From positions 248,001 through 312,000 of the forward strand of contig JACKIL010000003.1 in assembly GCA_020638525.1 (NCBI GenBank): a stretch of 64,000 nucleotides of DNA, read 5' to 3'. The notes under the pieces are model-generated. The model was not told the origin of the DNA. It made no database searches and saw only the letters and a program-made list of their open reading frames with translations. Position numbers and translations under genes: made by a program. This stretch comes from Caulobacterales bacterium (lineage in GTDB: Bacteria; Pseudomonadota; Alphaproteobacteria; Caulobacterales; Parvularculaceae). Below, in pieces: positions 17,174 to 25,014 of this stretch. Position 1 is the first letter of the stretch. The number at the start of each line of letters is the position of its first letter.

Positions 17174-18040
17174 ATGCGCCGGGTTCTCTATTTCATCCTC
17201 CCGGTGCTGATCATTCTCGGTCTCGCCGGGTTCGCCAAGCGCGATGAGCTGATCCTCGACGCCGTCGGCCTGAAGGCGAAACGGGGGAGCCTTGAAGAAC
17301 GCGAGGCGCTGCTCGCGCCCGCGATGCAGTTCTTTATCCCCGAGGGGCGCGAAGGCCCCTTCCCCGCGGTCATACAGTTTCATGGCTGCGCCGGCATTCG
17401 CCAGCCCTTCATGGAGCAATGGGCGAAGGTCGCAAACGAGGCGGGTTACATGGCCGTCGTCGTCGACAGCTTCGGCCCGCGCGGCATTACGCGCGACGTC
17501 GCGCTCAAGACCGTCTGCGAAGGCACGATGCTGCTCGGACAGGAGCGCGCAGGCGACGTGCTCGCCGCCTACGATATTGTCCGCAAGCGAAACGATGTCG
17601 ACGCTTCGAAGATCGTCCTCGCCGGCTGGTCGCATGGCGGCTGGTCGGTGCTCGATTTCATCGCGCTCGACCCGCCCCGCCGCTGGCCCGCCGGGCTTGC
17701 GCGTGAAACGCTCCAGCCCGTCGAACCTGCCGGTTTTATTGGAGTTTATCCCTATTGCGGGCTCGGCAACTGGTCAAAAGCGGTCGGCTGGCGCAAGCCG
17801 CTCAAAGGCCTGATGCTGATCGCCGGCGTCGATACGATTGTGGACCCGAAAGAGTGCCCGGCGCTCGCCGAAAAGCTCAACGCCAAAGGCGCCGAGATCG
17901 AAGTCGATATTTATCCCGATGCGGATCATGTCTTCGACGACCCTTACCTCGAAGACGAGTACAAGGATCTCTATAACGCGCGCGACCATGCAGAAGCCGC
18001 AGCGCGCTACAAGGCGTTTCTCGAAGAAATCAAAGGTTAG
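17174..18040 (+). CDS. Dienelactone-hydrolase-like alpha/beta hydrolase
   Basis: A 288-residue alpha/beta hydrolase with an N-terminal hydrophobic segment (about residues 3-18) that is either a signal peptide or an anchor. An oxyanion-type motif is present (QFHGCAGIRQPF). The nucleophile elbow is GWSHGGWS, a later Asp lies in AGVDTIVD, and the His is in PDADHVFDD, so a full Ser-Asp-His triad is plausible. The dienelactone hydrolase family cleaves ester or lactone bonds; the actual substrate is unknown. The TAG stop overlaps the hisE stop on the other strand within the same four bases (18037-18040). Confidence 0.8.
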   Translation: MRRVLYFILPVLIILGLAGFAKRDELILDAVGLKAKRGSLEEREALLAPAMQFFIPEGREGPFPAVIQFHGCAGIRQPFMEQWAKVANEAGYMAVVVDSFGPRGITRDVALKTVCEGTMLLGQERAGDVLAAYDIVRKRNDVDASKIVLAGWSHGGWSVLDFIALDPPRRWPAGLARETLQPVEPAGFIGVYPYCGLGNWSKAVGWRKPLKGLMLIAGVDTIVDPKECPALAEKLNAKGAEIEVDIYPDADHVFDDPYLEDEYKDLYNARDHAEAAARYKAFLEEIKG

Positions 18041-18372
18041 CTGCGTGAGGCTTTCTCGTCATGGCCGGAGACGCCCTTGCGGCGCGCAAGCGCGCCCGCG
18101 ACGTCGTCGGGCGTCACGCCTTTCGCGGCGAGCAGCACCAGCAGGTGATAGAGCGTATCGGCCGCTTCTTCCGTAAGCGCCGTTTTGTCGCCTTCGGCGG
18201 CGGCGATGACCGTCTCAATCGCTTCTTCGCCGAATTTCTTCGCGCAGCGCGCCGGGCCGGCGGCGAGAAGCGAGGCCGTATAAGACGATTTCGGGTCGGC
18301 GCCGCGACGCGCTTCAATGGTCGCGTAAAGTTCGGTCAGCACCGCGCCGAGGCCATTCGCTTTTGCAGACAT
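18037..18372 (-). CDS. hisE: Phosphoribosyl-ATP pyrophosphatase HisE
   Basis: Second step of histidine synthesis: hydrolysis of PR-ATP to PR-AMP. The 111-residue length is normal for a stand-alone HisE. The MazG-like metal-binding helices are present: KFGEEAIETVIAA and ADTLYHLLVLLAA supply the acidic residues. It is separate from hisI, as is usual in alphaproteobacteria. hisF lies 17 bases upstream on the same strand, so hisF-hisE are co-transcribed. Confidence 0.96.
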   Translation of the reverse strand: MSAKANGLGAVLTELYATIEARRGADPKSSYTASLLAAGPARCAKKFGEEAIETVIAAAEGDKTALTEEAADTLYHLLVLLAAKGVTPDDVAGALARRKGVSGHDEKASRS

Positions 18373-18389
18373 GAGCGATCCCTTTCTGG

Positions 18390-19166
18390 TTACGCCGCGC
18401 GCATATCGTCGGTGCGGGCGGGAAGACCTGCATCTGCGAGCGCCTGCTTCACATCCGCGATCGACAATTCGCCGAAATGGAAAACCGATGCAGCGAGGAC
18501 AGCGGACGCATGGCCTTCCTTCACCGCTTCGACGAAATGCGGCAGCGCGCCGGCGCCGCCCGACGCGATGACGGGCACGTTTACCGCATCCGTAATCGCG
18601 CGCGTCATCGCGATGTCATAGCCGTTCTTGACGCCGTCCTGATCCATGGACGTCAGCAGGATTTCGCCGGCGCCGAGCTTGACCGCGCGGCGCGCATAGT
18701 CGACGGCGTCAACGCCTGTCGGCGTGCGCCCGCCATGCGTGAAAATCTCCCATTTACCGGGCCCGACGCTCCTCGCATCGATCGCGACGACAACGCATTG
18801 CGCACCAAAGCGCGCCGCCGCTTCAGCAATGAGCGCAGGGTTCGCGACAGCGGCGGAATTGACCGAGACCTTGTCGGCGCCGGCGAGCAGGAGATTGCGG
18901 AAATCCTCAACGCTTCGAACGCCGCCGCCGACGGTCAGCGGCATGAAGCAACGCTCGGCCGTCTCGCGCACTTTGTCGAGGAGAACGCCCCTGCCCTCAT
19001 GCGTTGCTGAAATATCGAGAAAGCAAAGCTCGTCTGCGCCCGCTTTGTCATAGGCGATCGCCGCTTCGACCGGATCGCCCGCATCGCGCAGATTGACGAA
19101 ATTGACGCCTTTGACGACGCGGCCGTTTTTTACGTCAAGACAGGGAATGACCCGAATCTTCAGCAT
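18390..19166 (-). CDS. hisF: Imidazole glycerol phosphate synthase cyclase subunit HisF
   Basis: TIM-barrel subunit that pairs with HisH to form imidazole glycerol phosphate and AICAR from PRFAR. The 258-residue protein has both catalytic aspartates in their usual settings (IPCLDVKNGRVVKG near residue 11 and VVAIDARS near 130) and the phosphate loops VGGGVRS and IASGGAG. The 5' end overlaps the 3' end of the CYTH-CHAD gene by 32 bases, which implies coupled translation. hisA and hisH lie further upstream on the same strand. Confidence 0.97.
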   Translation of the reverse strand: MLKIRVIPCLDVKNGRVVKGVNFVNLRDAGDPVEAAIAYDKAGADELCFLDISATHEGRGVLLDKVRETAERCFMPLTVGGGVRSVEDFRNLLLAGADKVSVNSAAVANPALIAEAAARFGAQCVVVAIDARSVGPGKWEIFTHGGRTPTGVDAVDYARRAVKLGAGEILLTSMDQDGVKNGYDIAMTRAITDAVNVPVIASGGAGALPHFVEAVKEGHASAVLAASVFHFGELSIADVKQALADAGLPARTDDMRAA

Positions 19167-20742
19167 CAGGATGATCTTCCGCCTCGCGCCAGAACGGCTC
19201 CGCTGCGGCGAAGGCGCGCCAGTCTTCGCCCACCGCCGCCGCTTTCACTTCGGCCGCCGCCGCGTGAAAGCCGCAGATGAAGCCGGCCGCATGCGCGGCG
19301 AGCTTCCCCTGCCCCATCGCCGCTTCATTCGCAAGCCTTTGCGCGGTGACCGCGTCATTGACGGCGCCGAGGTCTTCCTGAAGGCGCGAGAGCGCAGCCA
19401 TGTAGGTCTTGCGCGCATCGCCCTTATAGAGCGAGCGGAAAGTCTGCGCGGCGTAGCGCAGCTTCTTTAGCGCGATGCGCAAGGGGTGACGCGCGGCGGG
19501 GTCGTCGCTGTCGATGGCGCGCGCGGCCTCCCGCGCGTCTTCCAAAAGGCCGTCGAGCGCATGGGCCGCGAAGTCGCGCGCCGACGATTTGAGGTCCTTT
19601 TTCGCTTTCCGCCGCCAGCCTTCGAGGTGGCCGGCTTCGAGAAGGTCGAGCGAGAAGCGTCCGAAATCAGCAGATCCAATAACGCTCGCCGCCCGTTCCC
19701 ACGCCTCGGCGCGGAGCGCGCCGGCATGCGCTGCGAGCGCTGCAAAACCTTCCTCCCCGCCCGGCTCGTCGCGGGCGGCGCGCGCAAGCGGGGTCAGCGT
19801 GTCTTCGAGAAAGACGTCCCAATCGCGCGCGGGGCCAAGCGCGTCGGCGAAGTCGCGGGCGCGGCGCGCAAGCGCGCGCAAGGATTTCGAGGCGAGCGCC
19901 GGGCGGTAAATCCGTTCGACGGAGCGCAGGCGCCGGAGCGCGATGCGCATCTGGTGGACGCCCTCCGGAAGCCGCATGTCGACGATTGCAGGTGCGACGT
20001 CGATGACGCGCGCCCCGATGGAGCGCAAGGTTGCAGCGAGCGCTTCGCCCGCATCGGCGTCGGCGTCGAGCCGCACGGGGCTTTCCGCTACGATCTCCGC
20101 GCTGCGCCGGCATAGGCGCTGGGCCTGCTCGGCTTTGGTGAGCGCGCCGGGCCGCAGCCGCCCGCCGCTCTCCTCAATGAGTTTCGCAGCGACTTCGAAG
20201 AGCGCCGCCGGGTCGCCCTCAATGAGTTCGAGCTCAGCCTCCGCGAGCGGCGCCGACCGCCACGGGGCGCCCTTTCGCCAGGCTTCGACCCGGCCAAGGT
20301 CTATCGCCGCCTCAATCCGCGTCTTGCCGACTTCGAGATTGACGGTCGTTCTGTCCGAAAGGATGCGCGAGACTGGCGCGAGGCCCTTCGCCTCGGCGAT
20401 GATCTTGGCGGCCTTGCGCATGCCTGTCGGGCGCGGAAAGGCGTCGCCGGGCTGGAGGCGCTGCTCTTCTTCCCGCCGCGAGATGGCGCTGTCGCCTTTC
20501 GAGCGTTTGATGGTCTGCAGACGCTCGCCCGCCCCTTCGCGCAGGCGCAGCGCGATCCCCGCCTTGCGCAAGGCGCCGTCGCCCGTATCGTAATAGGTGG
20601 AGACAAGACGGCGCGGTGCGGCGGGCTGACTTTCGGCGTAATTGGCGATGACGCGCGAGGCCCGCACCGCCGCGACATCGCGCGGCGCGCCGACGAGCTT
20701 CAGTTCGAGCTCAGTCTTGGCCCAAGGACCGTCTTTCGCCAT
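19135..20742 (-). CDS. CYTH-CHAD domain protein (triphosphate tunnel metalloenzyme / polyphosphate-binding)
   Basis: A 535-residue cytoplasmic protein. Residues about 1-205 form a CYTH domain with the ExExK signature (ELELK near residue 13) and further Arg/Lys/Glu tunnel residues (LRLREGAGERLQTIKR, RTTVNLEVGKTRIEAAID). Residues about 225-510 are a CHAD helical domain (VHQMRIALRRLRSVERIYRP, HPLRIALKKLRYAAQTFRSL). CYTH domains hydrolyse or bind triphosphates and CHAD domains bind polyphosphate. The gene sits between hisA and hisF and overlaps hisF by 32 bases, so it appears to be part of the histidine transcript, although no role in that pathway is known. Confidence 0.9.
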   Translation of the reverse strand: MAKDGPWAKTELELKLVGAPRDVAAVRASRVIANYAESQPAAPRRLVSTYYDTGDGALRKAGIALRLREGAGERLQTIKRSKGDSAISRREEEQRLQPGDAFPRPTGMRKAAKIIAEAKGLAPVSRILSDRTTVNLEVGKTRIEAAIDLGRVEAWRKGAPWRSAPLAEAELELIEGDPAALFEVAAKLIEESGGRLRPGALTKAEQAQRLCRRSAEIVAESPVRLDADADAGEALAATLRSIGARVIDVAPAIVDMRLPEGVHQMRIALRRLRSVERIYRPALASKSLRALARRARDFADALGPARDWDVFLEDTLTPLARAARDEPGGEEGFAALAAHAGALRAEAWERAASVIGSADFGRFSLDLLEAGHLEGWRRKAKKDLKSSARDFAAHALDGLLEDAREAARAIDSDDPAARHPLRIALKKLRYAAQTFRSLYKGDARKTYMAALSRLQEDLGAVNDAVTAQRLANEAAMGQGKLAAHAAGFICGFHAAAAEVKAAAVGEDWRAFAAAEPFWREAEDHPDAEDSGHSLS

Positions 20743-20818
20743 CGCCTCGCGCTCGCCCCCAGATCGTCGCGCATCCGAAACATACCATACAGTATCAGGC
20801 GTTTAGGCCAAACTTCTG

Positions 20819-21547
20819 TTAACGGCGCGCAGCTTCGAGCGCTTCCGCAGCGGTAATCCGCCCGTCATATAGCGCGCGGCCGATGATGACGCCTTCAATG
20901 CGCGCGCCGGCTTTGGCGAGCGCTTCGACATCCGCCTTCCCGGCGACGCCGCCCGACGCGATGACCGGAATGGAGAGCGCTTCGGCGAGCGCCGCCGTCG
21001 CCTCGACATTGACGCCCGAGAGCGCGCCGTCCCGCGAGATGTCGGTGTAGATGACCGCGGCGACGCCCACATCTTCGAAGCGCCGCGCGATATCGACCGC
21101 GCTCGCCCCTGCCTCGCCCGCCCAGCCATCGGTGCGGACTTTGCCGGCGAGCGCATCGACGCCGATGGCGATCTTGCCCGGAAATGCGAGCGCCGCGGCC
21201 CGGACGAAATCAGGATCTTTCACCGCCGCCGTGCCAAGGATGACGCGCGCGAGCCCCTTTCCGAGCCAGCCTTCAACGGCGGCCATGTCGCGAACGCCGC
21301 CGCCAAGCTGGGCCTTCGCTCCGGTCGCTTTCAGGATCGCCTCCACAGCCGCCGCATTCTCGGCCTTGCCGGCGAACGCGCCGTCGAGGTCGACAATGTG
21401 AAGATGGTCAAAGCCCGCATCAGCAAAGGCTTTCGCCTGCGCGGCCGGGTTCTCGTTATAGACCGTCGCCTCTTCCATGCGGCCACGGAGAAGGCGCACG
21501 CACTCGCCGCCCTTGAGGTCGATCGCGGGGTAAATCGTCAGAGACAT
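20819..21547 (-). CDS. hisA: ProFAR isomerase HisA
   Basis: Isomerises ProFAR to PRFAR in histidine synthesis. A 242-residue TIM barrel with YPAIDLKGGECVRLLRG at the N-terminus (catalytic Asp8), VGVDA in the second half containing the other catalytic Asp, and phosphate loops LGGGVRD and IASGGVAG. It lies upstream of the CYTH-CHAD gene on the same strand with a short gap. A palindromic repeat lies immediately upstream of its ATG, separating it from hisH. Confidence 0.96.
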   Translation of the reverse strand: MSLTIYPAIDLKGGECVRLLRGRMEEATVYNENPAAQAKAFADAGFDHLHIVDLDGAFAGKAENAAAVEAILKATGAKAQLGGGVRDMAAVEGWLGKGLARVILGTAAVKDPDFVRAAALAFPGKIAIGVDALAGKVRTDGWAGEAGASAVDIARRFEDVGVAAVIYTDISRDGALSGVNVEATAALAEALSIPVIASGGVAGKADVEALAKAGARIEGVIIGRALYDGRITAAEALEAARR

Positions 21548-21555
21548 ACTTGGAG

Positions 21556-21599
21556 CGCGTTCCCGAAAAGTGGTGACCGGTTTTCGGCAAGAACGCGCG
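21556..21599. repeat. Dispersed palindromic repeat, copy 1
   Basis: Nested inverted repeat between hisH and hisA. The outer arms GCGCGTTC/GAACGCGC (21556-21563 and 21592-21599) surround the inner arms CCGAAAA/TTTTCGG (21564-21570 and 21582-21588). The inner core GTGGTGACCGG differs slightly from the other two copies in the window (26522-26550 and 34679-34703). It behaves like a REP/short-palindrome family. Confidence 0.75.
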
Positions 21600-21611
21600 A
21601 CAAAACAAGCA

Positions 21612-21658
21612 CCTAGAACGGGCTTTCCGGCCCTTACCGAAAAAAAGCCCGTTCTAGG
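21612..21658. terminator. Perfect 15-bp inverted repeat at the hisH stop, possible terminator
   Basis: The arms CCTAGAACGGGCTTT (21612-21626) and its exact complement (21644-21658) are separated by 17 bases. The hisH stop codon lies inside the right arm. On the hisH strand the hairpin is not followed by a clean U-run, so it may be a processing or attenuating structure rather than a classic terminator. Confidence 0.5.
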
Positions 21659-22304
21659 GACGCCAATTCAGGAAGTCGCCGAGGAGCGCGAGGCCGGCCC
21701 GCTGGCTCTTTTCGGGGTGGAATTGCACAGCGAGAATGTTGTCGCGCCCGATGATCGCCGCGATGCGTCCGCCATAGTCCGTAACGCCAAGCACATGGGC
21801 ATCGTTTTCGGCTACGAAATGATAGGAGTGAACGAAGTAGAAGTCCGCCGGATGGTGGTCGAAGCTGACGAGCGCCTTGTGGGGCGCGCGGATGCGCACC
21901 GTGTTCCAGCCCGTATGCGGCACGCGCAAGGACGGGTCTGACGGTTCGATCAGACGTACTTCGCCCGGAATCCAGTCGAGGCCTTTGGTCTCGCCGAATT
22001 CGAGCCCGCGCTCGGCGAGCAATTGCATGCCGACGCACACGCCCAGAAAGGGTTGTTTCCGAACCAAAACGGCATGCTCAAGCGCCGCGACCATCCCGTC
22101 GACCGCTTCGAGCCCGGCCATGCACGCCCCGAAAGCGCCAACGCCCGGCAAGACGATGCGGTCGGCCTCGGCCACGACTTCCGGCTTGTCGGTGACGACG
22201 ATTTCGGCGGAAAGACCCGCTTCGGCGGCGGCGCGCTCCAACGCCTTCTGCACGGAGCGCAGATTGCCCGAGCCGTAATCGATGACCGCCACGCATTCAT
22301 TCAT
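21654..22304 (-). CDS. hisH: Imidazole glycerol phosphate synthase glutaminase subunit HisH
   Basis: Class I glutamine amidotransferase that feeds ammonia to HisF. The 216-residue protein starts with VAVIDYGSGNLRSV, has the nucleophile in FLGVCVGMQLLAERG (Cys about 85, with Val replacing the more common Ile/Leu around it) and the His-Glu pair in VQFHPEKSQRAG. It is the first his gene of the cluster on this strand; a palindromic region lies between it and hisA. Upstream are the two small secreted proteins, separated by a hairpin. Confidence 0.97.
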   Translation of the reverse strand: MNECVAVIDYGSGNLRSVQKALERAAAEAGLSAEIVVTDKPEVVAEADRIVLPGVGAFGACMAGLEAVDGMVAALEHAVLVRKQPFLGVCVGMQLLAERGLEFGETKGLDWIPGEVRLIEPSDPSLRVPHTGWNTVRIRAPHKALVSFDHHPADFYFVHSYHFVAENDAHVLGVTDYGGRIAAIIGRDNILAVQFHPEKSQRAGLALLGDFLNWRP

Positions 22305-22342
22305 GTCGCGCGGCTTGTACGCGAGCGGCCCTCAAAAGCAAA

Positions 22343-22362
22343 CGGCGCCCCGAAGGGCGCCG
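22343..22362 (-). terminator. Rho-independent terminator of the 22388-22645 gene
   Basis: The stem CGGCGCCC/GGGCGCCG with a four-base loop (UUCG on the minus strand) is followed on that strand by TTTGCTTTT. It lies just after the stop of the small Cys-rich gene and before hisH. Confidence 0.7.
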
Positions 22363-22387
22363 CGAAGCATTTAGCCGCGGGGCTTGA

Positions 22388-22645
22388 TTAAGCCGGCGGA
22401 TAGCAGACCGCGATCTTGTCCTTCGTCGACTGGTCGGCGGCGTCGAGATCTTCCGGCGACTGGATCGCGGCGATCGCCGAGGCGAAACCCGGATCGCTAT
22501 CGGCGAGATCGCCGAGGCAGGCGCAGCCAGACGCATCGCCGCCATTCTCGGCGACATAGGCCTCGCACTGGGCCTGCGTTTCATTGGCGAAAGCCGGGCC
22601 CGCGAGGATGGCGGCGAGGGCGGAAAGGGCTATCAGTTTGTGCAC
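22388..22645 (-). CDS. Small secreted Cys-rich protein A
   Basis: An 85-residue exported protein of no recognised family. The signal peptide (MHKLIALSALAAILAGPAFA) leaves a mature peptide of about 65 residues with four cysteines. The pattern is C-x(n)-SGCxCL-x(n)-SDPxxA-x(n)-C, with an acidic, helix-prone middle. The same pattern recurs in the neighbouring 94-residue protein (22694-22978), so the two are tandem paralogues. The four Cys could form two disulfides in the periplasm. A terminator follows the gene. The function is unknown. Confidence 0.75.
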   Translation of the reverse strand: MHKLIALSALAAILAGPAFANETQAQCEAYVAENGGDASGCACLGDLADSDPGFASAIAAIQSPEDLDAADQSTKDKIAVCYPPA

Positions 22646-22693
22646 GGTTCAGTCTCCCTGACGAATTCAGTTACGGTTACGAATGCGTGAATC

Positions 22694-22978
22694 TTATGAG
22701 CGGGTGCAGTGGTCCATCGCCGCTTTGGCGGAGTCGGAAGCAGCGGCGTAACGCGCCGCCGGATCTTCGATGGTCGCAAGCTGCGTGAACTCTTCGGCGA
22801 GCGCCGGATCGCTCGTGATGTGTTCTTCAAGGCAGGTGCAGCCGGAAGAATCGCGCCCATCCGCTTCAAGACGCGCCTTGCACTGATCGGCGTAGTCGCC
22901 CGCATAAGCCGCGCCGGACAAAAGCGAGGCAGCAAGCCCGGCGGCTGCAAAACCGCCCAGCATTCTCTTCATTGTCAT
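22694..22978 (-). CDS. Small secreted Cys-rich protein B (paralogue of A)
   Basis: A 94-residue exported protein with a signal peptide (about residues 1-26, ending SGAAYA) and a mature part containing CKARLEADGRDSSGCTCLEE, a SDPALAEEFTQL segment and a C-terminal DHCTRS. Its four Cys align with those of the next gene downstream, 48 bases away, and the SGCxCLxxxxxSDP core is shared. I do not recognise the family. Being in tandem on one strand, the two are probably co-expressed. Confidence 0.75.
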   Translation of the reverse strand: MTMKRMLGGFAAAGLAASLLSGAAYAGDYADQCKARLEADGRDSSGCTCLEEHITSDPALAEEFTQLATIEDPAARYAAASDSAKAAMDHCTRS

Positions 22979-23090
22979 GTTGACCCCTATGACGTTTCCC
23001 GTGTCGCTATTCGCGCTCCCAGCGGGCGAATTTGTCGCCCGTTATGGTTAACGCCGTCAAGGGCGGCGCACAGAGCGCAAGGCGTACGCG

Positions 23091-23693
23091 CTATCGCCGG
23101 GCGAGATAGGCGGTGACGGCGCGCGCTGTTTGTTCGACAAACCAGTCGCGCGTTCTGGACGAGGCGATAAGGCCTTCCGAATGCACCGCCGCATCGCGCG
23201 CCATCGCACCGATGAAGGCGAGGGCGAAGGCAACGTCGGTCGGCGCGGAGAGTTTCATCCCGAAACGATCCCTGAAAAGCGCCGCGAGCCGGTCGATAAC
23301 CGCGACCTCCGCAATGCGGCCCTCAGCAAAGAGCGACGTCGCCTCAAGGCGGGCGAGAAGCGCGCGATTCCTTCGCGCGTGCTCAAGGGCGAGCGCGCTC
23401 GCCATGCGCGCCCAGCCATCGAGCGAGGCGGCGGCTCGCGATTTTTCGAGAAACTCCGCCACGAAGTCGGCGCGCCGCCGGGCGAGCAGCGCGGCGAGGG
23501 CGGCGTCCTTGTCGGCGAAGCGGCCGTAGAAGGCGCCGACCGAGGCCCCGGCGCGCGCGGCGATGTCATGAACGCTCATAGCTTCGATCTCGCCCGCATC
23601 CACGGCCGACCCAAGCGCTTCCAAAAGCCGGTCACGCATTTCCTCGCTGCGCTTTTGCTGCACGGGCTTCACGCGGGCGAGGGAAGGCGGCAT
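23091..23693 (-). CDS. TetR/AcrR family transcriptional regulator
   Basis: A 200-residue repressor-type regulator. The N-terminal helix-turn-helix reads VHDIAARAGASVGAFYGRFADKDA (about residues 40-65), typical of TetR proteins, followed by an all-helical ligand-binding domain. The start at 23693 is preferred, with GAGG about 10 bases upstream; ATG 23717 is in frame but abuts an AT-rich palindrome. That palindrome (23724-23740) lies just upstream of the start and is a good candidate for the autoregulatory operator. No drug-efflux gene is adjacent, so its target is not apparent. Confidence 0.88.
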   Translation of the reverse strand: MPPSLARVKPVQQKRSEEMRDRLLEALGSAVDAGEIEAMSVHDIAARAGASVGAFYGRFADKDAALAALLARRRADFVAEFLEKSRAAASLDGWARMASALALEHARRNRALLARLEATSLFAEGRIAEVAVIDRLAALFRDRFGMKLSAPTDVAFALAFIGAMARDAAVHSEGLIASSRTRDWFVEQTARAVTAYLARR

Positions 23694-23723
23694 GGAGGAA
23701 CCTCGGCGACAGTTCATATATTT

Positions 23724-23740
23724 GAATTAGAATCTAATTC
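23724..23740. promoter_or_regulatory. Perfect palindrome upstream of the TetR gene, likely operator
   Basis: GAATTAGA-A-TCTAATTC is an exact 8-bp inverted repeat around one central base, in an AT-rich island that contrasts with the GC-rich surroundings. It lies 30-47 bases before the chosen TetR start, so repressor binding here would block its promoter. Confidence 0.6.
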
Positions 23741-23893
23741 TAATAAGGGGCCGGCCTTGGCGGCAAGAGCCAAAGCAATCATGGCGGACCAGCGGTGGAG
23801 CGCTGCAATAGGGGAAGGTTATCGGGAACGCTCACCTCCGCCACGGCGTTATTCCATCAGCGCCGGCCGGATTGCGGCGCGGAAGGAGCCGCC

Positions 23894-24133
23894 ATGCCCG
23901 AGCAGGAACCAGGTAGAACCGAGGACCCGATCGACCTCAAAGCCGAACTCGAAAACAAGAAGGCGCGGTTGATGGTAGAGCCCAGCGAAACCGCCTCAGG
24001 CCATGCTGAAGAGCGCACGACGGAGGAAGTCCGTCAGGGCCATACCGGCGACCATGTGCGTTATATTCTGGCGCTTTCCGCCATCGGCGCGGCCGCCCTT
24101 CTGGCGATCGCGCTGTTCTTCTTCGTCAATTAG
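23894..24133 (+). CDS. Small single-pass membrane protein
   Basis: A 79-residue protein. A charged N-terminus of about 55 residues (DPIDLKAELENKKARLMVEP, then a His/Glu-rich stretch) is followed by one membrane helix near the C-terminus (YILALSAIGAAALLAIALFFFV). GGAAGGAG lies 6 bases before ATG 23894; a longer reading of the frame starts at 23795 but has no such site. It is transcribed away from the TetR gene and toward hisB. No family is recognised. Confidence 0.7.
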   Translation: MPEQEPGRTEDPIDLKAELENKKARLMVEPSETASGHAEERTTEEVRQGHTGDHVRYILALSAIGAAALLAIALFFFVN

Positions 24134-24177
24134 GATCGCACAGCCCGCGGCATGGTCAGCCCGGCGCTACTGGCAGC

Positions 24178-24215
24178 AGTATGGCCATGGTTAACGAAGT
24201 ATGACCGGCCATACT
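24178..24215. repeat. Inverted repeat AGTATGGCC / GGCCATACT
   Basis: 9-bp arms at 24178-24186 and 24207-24215 lie between two converging genes (the small membrane protein and hisB). A second overlapping motif GGTTAACG occurs twice, next to each arm. It could terminate one or both transcripts, but there is no clear U-run. Confidence 0.4.
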
Positions 24216-24246
24216 TTGGTTAACGGCTCTGCCGCCGCGAGCCCCC

Positions 24247-24831
24247 CTAAAGCACGCCCTTGGTCGAGGGCGACCCCTGCATTCTCGGATCCATCTCGAC
24301 GCCGGCGCGGATCGCCCGCGCGGTCGCCTTGTAGCAGGACTCGATAATGTGGTGGGTGTTCTCGCCATAGAGGCTCTCGACATGGAGGCAGAGCCCGGCG
24401 TTCATCGCGAGGGCGTGGAACCACTCCTTGAAGAGCTCGGTGTCCATCTCGCCGACCTTGGGCCGGGCGAAATTCACGCGCCAGATGAGATAGGGCCGCT
24501 TCGAAATATCGACGCTCGCGCGCGACAGCGCCTCGTCCATCGGCACATAGGCATGGCCGAAGCGGCGAATGCCCGAACAGTCCCCGAGCGCCTTCGCCAT
24601 GGCGAGGCCGATGCAGATCCCCACATCTTCGACCGTGTGGTGCATGTCGACTTCGAGATCGCCCTCGCAGCGCACTTTGAGGTCGAACGCGCCGTGCTTG
24701 GAAAACGAGACCAGCATGTGATCGAAGAAACCGATTCCGGTCTCGATATCGGAGACGCCCGTTCCGTCGAGATTGAGCTCGACGACGATGTCGGTCTCGC
24801 GGGTCTTGCGTTCGATCACAGCGGCGCGCAT
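24247..24831 (-). CDS. hisB: Imidazoleglycerol-phosphate dehydratase HisB
   Basis: Mn-dependent dehydratase of histidine synthesis, 194 residues, the usual length of a monofunctional HisB. The metal-binding His-rich motifs GFFDHMLVSFSKH and MHHTVEDVGICIG are present, with repeats of the fold in the second half (ENTHHIIESCYKA). ATG 24831 is the start of the conserved region; the open frame continues upstream without coding signal. It is divergent from hslV and isolated from the other his genes by the small-protein cluster. Confidence 0.97.
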   Translation of the reverse strand: MRAAVIERKTRETDIVVELNLDGTGVSDIETGIGFFDHMLVSFSKHGAFDLKVRCEGDLEVDMHHTVEDVGICIGLAMAKALGDCSGIRRFGHAYVPMDEALSRASVDISKRPYLIWRVNFARPKVGEMDTELFKEWFHALAMNAGLCLHVESLYGENTHHIIESCYKATARAIRAGVEMDPRMQGSPSTKGVL

Positions 24832-25014
24832 GGCCGGGCCTTTCTGAATGCGGCGCGCGCCACCGAAGAGCACGAGCCAAAACAACGAGTTGACGTTATC
24901 CGCGCGGGGGCGCGGCGTCCACATGCGGCAGCGCGGCAAGCCGCGCAAGGGGCGCCCTTGACGCATCGCTCTACGAGCGCCCATTTCAGCCTCCCGAATG
25001 AAGGAGCCCTTTCG

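Noticed and set aside
24349..25014. Upstream extension of the hslV frame
   Set aside because: It runs through hisB on the opposite strand; the AAGGAG site and HATTILSV start fix hslV at 25015.
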